Source: CAYRUP01 sp964427485 (lineage in GTDB: Bacteria; Pseudomonadota; Gammaproteobacteria; DSM-16500). Taken from it: 13,318 nucleotides of DNA. The stretch spans positions 1 through 13,318 of the forward strand of contig CAYRUP010000051.1 of assembly GCA_964427485.1 (NCBI GenBank), in the 5' to 3' direction. A program made the position numbers and the translations under genes. Of this stretch, positions 1-5,929 are shown one piece after another; position 1 is the stretch's first letter; each line of letters begins with the position of its first letter. The notes beneath the pieces were generated by a model, which searched no databases, was not told the DNA's origin, and was given only the letters and a program-made list of their open reading frames with translations.

Positions 1-379
1 ATTTTGATAAACTTTTCTTAATTTCTTCTTTATCATTTTTTTGGTCGTTGATTTGAATTTGCTTTATTACGCCAAAATTTATTGCTTCTAAAAAACTAAA
101 TGACAGCATTAATGAGTCTGGAAACTTAAACTCGGTTCCGTCTTGTAATTTGTACTTACAGATTCCTAGGCAAGAAAGAGATATTCGAAATTCTTTTTCT
201 TCAGAATATTTGTTTGCATCTTTAAAATAGACATATTCAATATGGTTAAGCAGATATTTTTTTAGAAAAGCATCATCGAAATTACCGTAAGTTACCAAAC
301 CATGATTTATGAAGAAAAAATTTAATAACCTTCTATTACTATAAATTAATCTGGTTTCATCAAAATTGAAATTTAATAA
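1..379 (-). pseudogene. 3' part of an unrecognised gene, open at the left edge, probably 5'-truncated
   Basis: Reading the minus strand, one frame is open from a TAG at 443–445 down to base 1. Protein-like sequence starts just after the repeat at 380–399 and includes INHGLVTYGNFDD and NKYSEEKEFRISLSCLG. There is no ATG between the upstream stop and the conserved-looking part. The first codons are read from repeat DNA (RAIGV twice, then RGLTPS), so the natural N-terminus appears to be missing. The Y-x-E-E-x-E-x-R pattern faintly recalls the C-terminal part of DUF2971 proteins, but this is weak and I assign no function. The gene continues past the left edge, so its true end is unknown. Alternatively it is a live gene using a GTG start inside the repeat. 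Confidence 0.45.
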
Positions 380-440
380 AAATGAAGGGGTCAGACCCCG
401 CACATTCCATCTGACCCCAATGGCTCTGACCCCAATGGCT
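380..440. repeat. GGGGTCAGACCCC palindrome plus two 15-bp direct repeats
   Basis: Positions 380–399 match, base for base, 20 bp of the tandem unit found at 1651–1719. The core GGGGTC-A-GACCCC is a perfect 6+1+6 dyad. It is followed by two perfect adjacent copies of CTGACCCCAATGGCT at 411–425 and 426–440, each carrying half of the core. Short GC-rich palindromes of this kind resemble REP sequences that are mobilised by RAYT-type transposases. No transposase is present in the window, so that link is inference. Confidence 0.8.
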
Positions 441-475
441 CTCTAGGATAAGGTGAGTGGAAAAAGGAATTCAAG

Positions 476-503
476 TTGACAATAGAAACAAATCAAATAA
501 AAT
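476..503 (+). promoter_or_regulatory. Probable sigma-70 promoter for the 540 gene
   Basis: There is a perfect -35 TTGACA at 476–481, a 16-bp spacer and a -10 TAAAAT at 498–503 (5 of 6 matches). Transcription would start near 510, about 30 bp before the ATG at 540. The promoter begins 35 bp after the end of the repeat block, so the gene has its own promoter and does not depend on the repeat. Confidence 0.55.
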
Positions 504-539
504 CAGCCCACTTAAAAATATAATCAAAAGGATTTTTCA

Positions 540-1652
540 ATGAGCAACACCAGGCGGTCAAAATTTAACGAATCAGAGCCTTCAAAAGTCGAAGTAAAGC
601 GACAAAAACAAAATTCTTCCTCATCATCTTCTGAAAGCAAAGACTGGAGACCCGATATTGGTGAAGTGATGCCGCTAGATATTTTTAAGGGTAATAAAGA
701 CTTAGAGAATATGGCTTGGCAATTTTTTGATGATGAGTGTGAATCTCTTAAAAAAAAATATACGTTTTTTGGTTTCCCTTCTTCAGAAAAAGAAATTTTT
801 GATTTGGCTTTTAACGCAGCTCCACTTGAGGAAGTTAAAAGTAGCATCAAAAAAGCGTATGCCAGAGGAGAAAACCATTTACTAAATACACTTGTCGAAG
901 CGAGAAATGCTGCAATCAAAGGTTTAGACGTTAATATTAACATAGCCCAGGGTTATGTATTACCTGGGATGGCAGAAACCATAACAAACTTAGGCAACAA
1001 ATTATATGGAGTTAAATTTCAGGAAAGATTAGAGCAGACAACACCTGCGCTGACAATAGAAAGTGAAAAACAAAAACAGGAAAGGGAAGACACAAATGTC
1101 GCCGCTATTCATCAAGTGTTTGATGCCATCAAACAAAATAATGAAAATACTTCTAAGGCAATAGAAGAGTTTAAAGAATTTGTTAAAGGCAGAGACATCA
1201 ATCCTCTCAATCGGCTTCACTTGCTTTATGTAGCATTTGATATCTTAAGAAAAAGAGGTGGGGAATTGCCTGTAGTCGAAGATTGTGATTCCGGTCAATG
1301 GCGTGGAACGCTCGCTGAAAAATTTGGTAATATGGTCGTCGGAGATGCCATTGAGAAAGGTGTTACGCCTCGAATCCGTCAACTATTAATGGGCCATATA
1401 GATGTATATTCACTATGTCATTCTAATCGTTTCAATTATTGTAATGACTTTGCTTTTTTTCATGCTGGAGATCCAACTCGCAAATTGGGTAAAAATTTTT
1501 ATTATTCTGACAAAGGCTCTTATGGATGGCTGCACGCTTCCCACATGCCTACTACGGTGAATAATTTTTTAAATTTATTACAAGAAATTACGTCATCCAT
1601 TTCCATGCTTTGCGAGACAGTTAAGCCCTCACCTGATGTACCAAGACGCTAG
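540..1652 (+). CDS. Orphan 370-aa hypothetical protein inside a repeat island
   Basis: I do not recognise a family. The ATG has an AAAAGGA ribosome-binding site about 7 bases upstream and a good promoter at 476–503. The N-terminus is basic and polar, with a serine run at residues 26–31, and looks disordered. Residues about 50–250 are rich in charged residues and probably helical (for example EKQKQERED at 176–184). The C-terminal third (about 280–350) is richer in aromatic residues, His and Cys (HIDVYSLCHSNRFNYCNDF). There is no signal peptide or membrane segment, so it should be soluble. Repeats flank it on both sides, and the stop codon overlaps the first tandem repeat, so the extreme C-terminus may have been altered by repeat insertion. 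A secreted effector is possible but rests only on its orphan character and context. Confidence 0.8.
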   Translation: MSNTRRSKFNESEPSKVEVKRQKQNSSSSSSESKDWRPDIGEVMPLDIFKGNKDLENMAWQFFDDECESLKKKYTFFGFPSSEKEIFDLAFNAAPLEEVKSSIKKAYARGENHLLNTLVEARNAAIKGLDVNINIAQGYVLPGMAETITNLGNKLYGVKFQERLEQTTPALTIESEKQKQEREDTNVAAIHQVFDAIKQNNENTSKAIEEFKEFVKGRDINPLNRLHLLYVAFDILRKRGGELPVVEDCDSGQWRGTLAEKFGNMVVGDAIEKGVTPRIRQLLMGHIDVYSLCHSNRFNYCNDFAFFHAGDPTRKLGKNFYYSDKGSYGWLHASHMPTTVNNFLNLLQEITSSISMLCETVKPSPDVPRR

Positions 1653-1726
1653 AAATGAAGGGGTCAGACCCCAAGAAATGAAGGGGTCAGACCCCAAGAA
1701 ATGAAGGGGTCAGACCCCACGCATTT
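1651..1726. repeat. Three perfect tandem 23-bp palindrome-bearing repeats
   Basis: Three identical 23-bp units lie head to tail at 1651–1673, 1674–1696 and 1697–1719, each containing GGGGTCAGACCCC. The first unit starts with the last two bases of the stop codon of the 540 gene. The third extends into CATTT (1722–1726), which pairs with AAATG (1699–1703) to lengthen the hairpin. A further half-copy, CTGACCCCA, is at 1786–1794. The strong stem right after the stop could attenuate transcription or protect the mRNA 3' end, but it has no T-tract like a classic terminator. Confidence 0.9.
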
Positions 1727-1985
1727 CATTTTAGTGTAATAGTGCTATAAGAAGTCGTTCCGATTCCAAAGTCAATTAACCATGCCTGACCCCAAAAAAT
1801 AACTTGGTCTATCTTGAAAATCCGGCTCCCATATCCGAATTTTCAAGGTAAAACCGTTAAGAGATTAGATATAAATTTTTTTGCGGATACCGCGCATAAA
1901 GCGCGGTACGTTGGGAGCAGGGAAATCTGCAATAAGTCGATAACACGAGAAGAGAAAGCGGTACTTCGTGCTTGCAAGGAATATC
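1727..1985. other. Gene-poor stretch with two hairpins
   Basis: No gene is convincingly present. The stretch holds an inverted repeat at 1813–1825 and 1835–1847 (12 of 13 bases pair, starting CTTGAAAAT) and a perfect 8-bp GC-rich stem, TACCGCGC/GCGCGGTA, at 1888–1895 and 1901–1908. Neither is followed by a T-tract. They look like further small repeat remnants between the convergent genes ending at 1652 and 1986. A 62-codon frame from a TTG at 1814 crosses both hairpins and is discussed among the rejected items. Confidence 0.5.
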
Positions 1986-2624
1986 CTAAGGCCTACGTCT
2001 AGGACTTTCATGAACCTTGTCTGTTTCGAGTTTTTGACGGGACCAGGAGGCAGTTAATTGATGGAGCACTTGGCTAATTACATGGGCAGCCACAAAAAAT
2101 AAAGCTAAATTGGAAATTTGGGTTGAAGCATTGCTGCTCGAGTTTGCAAATTCATTTGCATTAAAGCTAACATAACCACTGCATAATTCTTTAAGCGATT
2201 GATCATAAGAATACATATCTCTTACACATTCTTGAACAGCGCTACTATTTGATATTGTTGGACAGAATCCATTAGCCAACACAGGAAAAGGTGAGACATC
2301 ATTAGAACAATGAAACGCGTCGGTCACTGCAGTGTTAGCAAAAAGATTTCCTAGCATTCTTGAAGCAGGCATCTCGTCTACGCGCTTACCATTCAAGTAT
2401 TTCTGAGCATTAGCAACTCCTTCACGGATTTCGCTATTCAATGAACTAGTTTTAGTATTAAACATATTAATTGAAGCGTCACAAATCCTATTTTCTTCTG
2501 TTTTTGTGGTTGAAAAAGACCATCGACTCGTTCTGTTAAAAAAAGAGTGGCAGGTTTGGGATACTTTTTCATAAGCATTTCGTCCAAAATCAATAAATTC
2601 ATTTGATGATTTAAATACTGGCAT
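1986..2624 (-). CDS. Hypothetical 212-aa protein with one membrane segment and six cysteines
   Basis: I do not recognise a family. The start is well supported: GAAGGAG lies about 7 bases upstream of the ATG. The protein is Ser/Asn-rich, with cysteines at about 25, 48, 106, 121, 133 and 148. One hydrophobic segment lies at about 169–187 (ISNLALFFVAAHVISQVL), followed by a basic C-terminal tail (SPRRRP). There is no N-terminal signal peptide, so it would be tail-anchored or bound to a membrane by its C-terminal region. It starts only 30 bp after the nuclease-like gene on the same strand, so the two are probably co-transcribed. Even cysteine number could mean disulfides after export, but that is speculation. 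Confidence 0.75.
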   Translation of the reverse strand: MPVFKSSNEFIDFGRNAYEKVSQTCHSFFNRTSRWSFSTTKTEENRICDASINMFNTKTSSLNSEIREGVANAQKYLNGKRVDEMPASRMLGNLFANTAVTDAFHCSNDVSPFPVLANGFCPTISNSSAVQECVRDMYSYDQSLKELCSGYVSFNANEFANSSSNASTQISNLALFFVAAHVISQVLHQLTASWSRQKLETDKVHESPRRRP

Positions 2625-2654
2625 AATTTACTCCTTCAAAATTTACTAGGGATG

Positions 2655-3623
2655 CTATTTATAACATCGTTTTTCTTCGAACGCGATTTGTTTCCTATTT
2701 ACATGATATTTTTTATGCTGACTAAATAACCCATATTCGTTTGTTAGCATTTTCATTAAACGCGGTTGAGGTTGTGAATGATAACGAATTTGTTTTTCTT
2801 TTTGAGACAACAATATGCCGTCAACAGTCACCGTATTAATACGTTTGTTTTGATTTTCTTCTGTCGTTAACAAGATGCTATTATGATGCGTGATTTGATC
2901 CAATCCGCGGTCTTTCCAATGCTGAATTAAATAGGGATTAAAATTAAAATCCGCACATAAAATAAAATCTTTATTCGCATATTGTTTCAATAAATCATTT
3001 ATAAAATGACAATAGCTATTTCCAAAATAAGAAAGCTTATTTTTTTCTGTGACATGTTCATCTCCTCCAAATGGAAAATGTCCCAATGCAAAATATTTTT
3101 CTTGTTGATTAAGTGTCAATTTCCATAATTGAAATCGATTGGCTAGCTTAGCAAAAATATCCCGCGGCAAAATAACATCAAATTTTATTTCAGTGAGTTT
3201 ATATTTTTTATCTGCCAACATGAAAAGCCCCCAATTTGGAAACGATTCCATACCGGGCTGATGTTGGATAAAAAATCGTTCCATCCATTTAAATTTTTTG
3301 AGTTGGTGAATAAAATCGTTAACCTGTTTTGATTGAATGGGTCCCTCACAAAGTCCAATCATTTCAATATGAGGATGATGATATACTATTTCAGCAATGA
3401 CCTTTGCCACTTTGGCAATACGATTTTCATATTGTCTATCCGTTTCAATCACACCAAATCCATTGTTATAGCTAATACCCTCTTTTCCCGTTCGCATTTT
3501 CCCTTGCATCATCACATTCCAAAAAATCGTATCCCTATGAATAATAGGGTGATGATCAGATATATTTGCCGTAATTACATCATTTCCATTTAAACATTTA
3601 AAAACACTCGGATTCATTGGCAT
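2655..3623 (-). CDS. Endonuclease/exonuclease/phosphatase-like protein with rearranged motifs
   Basis: Motifs of the metal-dependent EEP superfamily (DNase I, ExoIII, inositol phosphatases) are visible: FWNV (N36), LCEGP (E93), NWGLFMLA (about 120–127), LGHFPFGGDEH (H182), CADFNFNP (D215, N217) and TVDGILLS (D268). These match the metal and phosphate ligands of the family in order. The usual C-terminal SDHxP motif is absent there; the corresponding region reads LFSQH (290–293). Instead SDHHPI sits at residues 22–27, before the Asn motif. The family hydrolyses phosphodiester or phosphomonoester bonds; the substrate cannot be told. There is no signal peptide. AAAGGTG precedes the ATG at a good distance. 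It leads the two-gene minus-strand unit and is divergent from oxyR. Assignment to the superfamily is fairly secure, the biological role is unknown. Confidence 0.8.
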   Translation of the reverse strand: MPMNPSVFKCLNGNDVITANISDHHPIIHRDTIFWNVMMQGKMRTGKEGISYNNGFGVIETDRQYENRIAKVAKVIAEIVYHHPHIEMIGLCEGPIQSKQVNDFIHQLKKFKWMERFFIQHQPGMESFPNWGLFMLADKKYKLTEIKFDVILPRDIFAKLANRFQLWKLTLNQQEKYFALGHFPFGGDEHVTEKNKLSYFGNSYCHFINDLLKQYANKDFILCADFNFNPYLIQHWKDRGLDQITHHNSILLTTEENQNKRINTVTVDGILLSQKEKQIRYHSQPQPRLMKMLTNEYGLFSQHKKYHVNRKQIAFEEKRCYK

Positions 3624-3764
3624 AATTTCACCTTTATTTAGTTGATAGTTATGAACCAGATCAGAATGCAGGGAATGTATTTATAAATAAAATCGATTGA
3701 TTTTATTGATTCGATAAGTTTTTTTTATGATAATAAGCACTCTTTTATTTTTGGGATGTGTTAT
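3624..3764. promoter_or_regulatory. Divergent intergenic region of the nuclease-like gene and oxyR
   Basis: This AT-rich region must drive both genes. It contains ATTGATT-TT-ATTGATT at about 3696–3711, two direct 7-bp repeats flanked by TCG and CGA so that the whole is nearly symmetric. A plus-strand -10 candidate, TATGAT, is at 3726–3731. The -35 is poor (TTATTG at 3703–3708), as expected for a regulated promoter. The repeats overlap that -35. OxyR-family proteins often bind their own divergent promoter, so this is a candidate site, but it does not match the full OxyR consensus. Confidence 0.4.
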
Positions 3765-4688
3765 ATGAATTTACGAGATTTAAAATATTTGGTGGCAGTG
3801 GCGGAGCATTGCCACTTCGGTAATGCGGCGGAAGCATGTTTTATTAGTCAACCTGCATTAAGTATGCAAATAAAAAAATTAGAACAAACACTAGGCGTAC
3901 AGCTTATTGAACGCACCAACAAACGTTTTTTATTAACAGACATTGGCAAGCAAATTACTGAGCATGCTAAAGATATTCTTTATCGCGTGGATACCATGCG
4001 CACTATCGCAAAACTCGCCAAAGATCCTTACAGTGGAGAATTACATTTAGGTGTTATTCCGACTCTTTCGCCTTATTTGTTGCCACACATTATTCCAGGT
4101 TTAACTCGCTTATTCCCTCAATTAAAAATGTATTTACATGAGGATCAAACCGAAAATTTAATTCGAAAATTAAAGCACGGCCAATTAGATGCCGCTGTAT
4201 TTGGACTTCCATTGCTGGAGGAAGATTTCATAGCGTCACCTTTATTTGAAGAAGAACTTTTGTTGGCTATTTCTTTTCAACATCCTTTTTCGAAACGTAA
4301 ATCCATTAAACAGACCCATTTATCAAATAAAATTTTACTTTTGCTTGAAGATGGACATTGTTTACGAGACCAAGTGTTATCTTTATGTCATGTTGCAAAT
4401 GCGTCTGCGGATAAAAGTTTTCAAGCAACGAGTCTTGAAACATTACGTCATATGATTGCATCGAATGCGGGCATTACATTAATCCCTAAATTAGCCTGCA
4501 GAAAAAATGACGGCGTATGTTATCTTCCCTTTAACTCTTCAAAACCAACCCGATTACTGGGCATGATTTGGAGACGCTCTACAGCAAAAAAGATTTTGCT
4601 AGAACAAATGGTGATTCAAATTAGAAAATTAATGGCACCACTCAAAATGGTAAAAATTATTAATACGCCTTTATTTTGTACGCCATAA
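3765..4688 (+). CDS. oxyR: Hydrogen-peroxide-sensing LysR-type regulator OxyR
   Basis: The protein aligns with E. coli OxyR along its length: MNLRDLKYLVAVAEH, the helix-turn-helix AAEACFISQPALSMQIKKLE (about 21–40), VIPTLSPYLLPHIIP, and LLLEDGHCLRDQ. The two redox cysteines fall exactly at 199 and 208, where peroxide forms the activating disulfide in E. coli. The length is 307 aa against 305 in E. coli. I chose the ATG at 3765, not 3756, because GGGA at 3753–3756 is well placed for it and the N-terminus then matches the family. Known role: tetrameric activator of catalase, peroxiredoxin and iron-protection genes. None of those targets is adjacent. It is divergent from the nuclease-like gene, which it may control. 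Confidence 0.96.
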   Translation: MNLRDLKYLVAVAEHCHFGNAAEACFISQPALSMQIKKLEQTLGVQLIERTNKRFLLTDIGKQITEHAKDILYRVDTMRTIAKLAKDPYSGELHLGVIPTLSPYLLPHIIPGLTRLFPQLKMYLHEDQTENLIRKLKHGQLDAAVFGLPLLEEDFIASPLFEEELLLAISFQHPFSKRKSIKQTHLSNKILLLLEDGHCLRDQVLSLCHVANASADKSFQATSLETLRHMIASNAGITLIPKLACRKNDGVCYLPFNSSKPTRLLGMIWRRSTAKKILLEQMVIQIRKLMAPLKMVKIINTPLFCTP

Positions 4689-4697
4689 AAATGCTGC

Positions 4698-4726
4698 TGT
4701 TCTTAAGATTTTTTTAAAATTATAAT
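4698..4726 (+). promoter_or_regulatory. Candidate promoter of the kinase-like gene
   Basis: A perfect -10, TATAAT, lies at 4721–4726, 30 bp before the ATG at 4756. The -35 at a 17-bp spacing (4698–4703) is poor, so this may need an activator. A T7 tract at 4709–4715 lies between oxyR and this gene, but has no clear stem before it. Confidence 0.4.
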
Positions 4727-4755
4727 GCTCACAATAACAAGCGAGAGTAATTAAT

Positions 4756-5772
4756 ATGGAAAGTGATTATGAAAATATTTGCGGTGATCCAAACGATCCA
4801 ACAAAAGTGACACTTACAGTTAAAAGAACCGTATTCTTTGAAGGAAAAACATGCACTCTTGAAGGCATAGGTACTTATAATAACGTTTATACCTATTTTG
4901 ATGATGTTCTTCAAAAAACGATGGTACTCAAGATACCACGAAATTGTGATGCAAAAGGTGAAATACATGGTGCAGAGCAATTAAAACTTGATAATCCAGA
5001 ACGTGCGGTAAGATTATGGAATGCTATTAATCCAGAGTTTTTTCCTCCCGCTAAAGTGGTTGAGGTGGAGGGTAAAAAAGCATGGATATGTCCTTACATC
5101 GAGGGTACTAATGAACTTTCTGCCGAAGACAGATGTCAAGCAGTTATTAAAATTTTTAATCAAACCGGTAGAATCATAATTGATGCGCCTTGTGATAATT
5201 TTATAAAAACCGCAGATGGCAAAATAGTCTGTATCGATGTGGGATTTTTGCTTCAATTAGAAAAAAGAGATATTCGTTTCCTAGGGTTGACTCGTGAGAA
5301 AAGCGAAACGAGTCTTAGTCAGGAAAATTTATTGGCTGATTACATAAAATATTTTGAAAATACAAAGGAAAAAGTAGATATAAAATTACTAAATCTTTTA
5401 AAAGCATTAATCATTATTAAGCTGAATAGACCTGATACATACGATGTTAGTTTTTTAGAAAATAATTTTACGTTGGTAGAGCAAATAGCAAAAGCCTATA
5501 GCGCCCCTACAAATTTGCCTAGCGCTTTGAAAGCATTAGACGAAATAACGGCTATGAAAGAAAGCAAACAAGAAGAATCAAAACGAGATCCAAGCCCAAC
5601 ATCAGAACTAGAATTAATTCCAACACTAATACTACCAAAAGCAAAAACAAAATTGCGGATAAAGCAAAATGCCTGTCATTATCTCCATCGGTTTTTTAAT
5701 TCTTCATTTTTAATAAGGAATAGTCAAACAGTTGACAAAGGCGTGGGGTATAACAAGAGAAGGAAGATATAA
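4756..5772 (+). CDS. Protein-kinase-fold protein with intact catalytic residues
   Basis: The N-terminal 165 residues read as a kinase fold. There is a glycine-rich loop GIGTYNNVY (37–45), a VAIK-type lysine in MVLKIP (K59), a hinge-like AWICPYIEG (109–117), a catalytic-loop equivalent IIDAPCDNFI (D143, N148) and a DFG equivalent CIDVGF (D161, G163). The spacing D-x4-N then D-x-G matches the kinase superfamily, so it may be active; the His-Arg before the catalytic Asp are replaced by Ile-Ile. The C-lobe is short and divergent, followed by a charged segment (about 265–285) and a basic tail ending KRRKI. The substrate is unknown. The start is supported by GAGAG about 8 bases upstream. Such divergent kinases are common among effectors of intracellular bacteria, but aminoglycoside-kinase-like or housekeeping roles are not excluded. 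Confidence 0.72.
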   Translation: MESDYENICGDPNDPTKVTLTVKRTVFFEGKTCTLEGIGTYNNVYTYFDDVLQKTMVLKIPRNCDAKGEIHGAEQLKLDNPERAVRLWNAINPEFFPPAKVVEVEGKKAWICPYIEGTNELSAEDRCQAVIKIFNQTGRIIIDAPCDNFIKTADGKIVCIDVGFLLQLEKRDIRFLGLTREKSETSLSQENLLADYIKYFENTKEKVDIKLLNLLKALIIIKLNRPDTYDVSFLENNFTLVEQIAKAYSAPTNLPSALKALDEITAMKESKQEESKRDPSPTSELELIPTLILPKAKTKLRIKQNACHYLHRFFNSSFLIRNSQTVDKGVGYNKRRKI

Positions 5773-5868
5773 TATACGGTCCGTGGATAAGCCGGCGTGT
5801 TGCAGAATTTCTCACCCTCATTCCCAGAGCCCCACTACCATTAAGTAAAGCATTGTCATGTAAGTAAA

Positions 5869-5916
5869 CCCCGCGAAGGCGGGGATCCATCATGATAGAT
5901 TCCCGCCTTCGCGGGA
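5869..5916. repeat. Palindromic repeat between convergent genes (CGCGAAGGCGGG type)
   Basis: Arms at 5869–5884 and 5901–5916 pair at 14 of 16 positions around a 16-bp loop. This is the widely dispersed intergenic palindrome that gives 'FPRRRES'-like translations in many proteobacteria. A T-run starts at 5925, 8 bases after the right arm, so on the plus strand it could terminate the kinase-like gene. The stretch 5773–5868 before it has no visible gene. Confidence 0.8.
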
Positions 5917-5929
5917 ATGACATGTTTTT

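Noticed and set aside
1651..1719. Possible CRISPR-like array
   Set aside because: The three units abut with no spacers and there are no cas genes; it is a simple tandem repeat.
1814..2002. A 62-codon plus-strand frame from a TTG start
   Set aside because: There is no ribosome-binding site and no ATG. The frame crosses two hairpins (1813–1847, 1888–1908) and overlaps the end of the well-supported minus-strand gene. The C-terminal part looks somewhat protein-like, so a gene fragment cannot be excluded.
3756..3764. Upstream ATG adding Met-Cys-Tyr to OxyR
   Set aside because: GGGA at 3753–3756 overlaps this ATG and cannot serve it, while it is well placed for the ATG at 3765, which gives the family's N-terminus and cysteines at 199 and 208.
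5696..5923. Minus-strand frame starting MSFPRRRES
   Set aside because: This is the known translation artefact of the palindromic repeat at 5869–5916 and it overlaps the end of the kinase-like gene.
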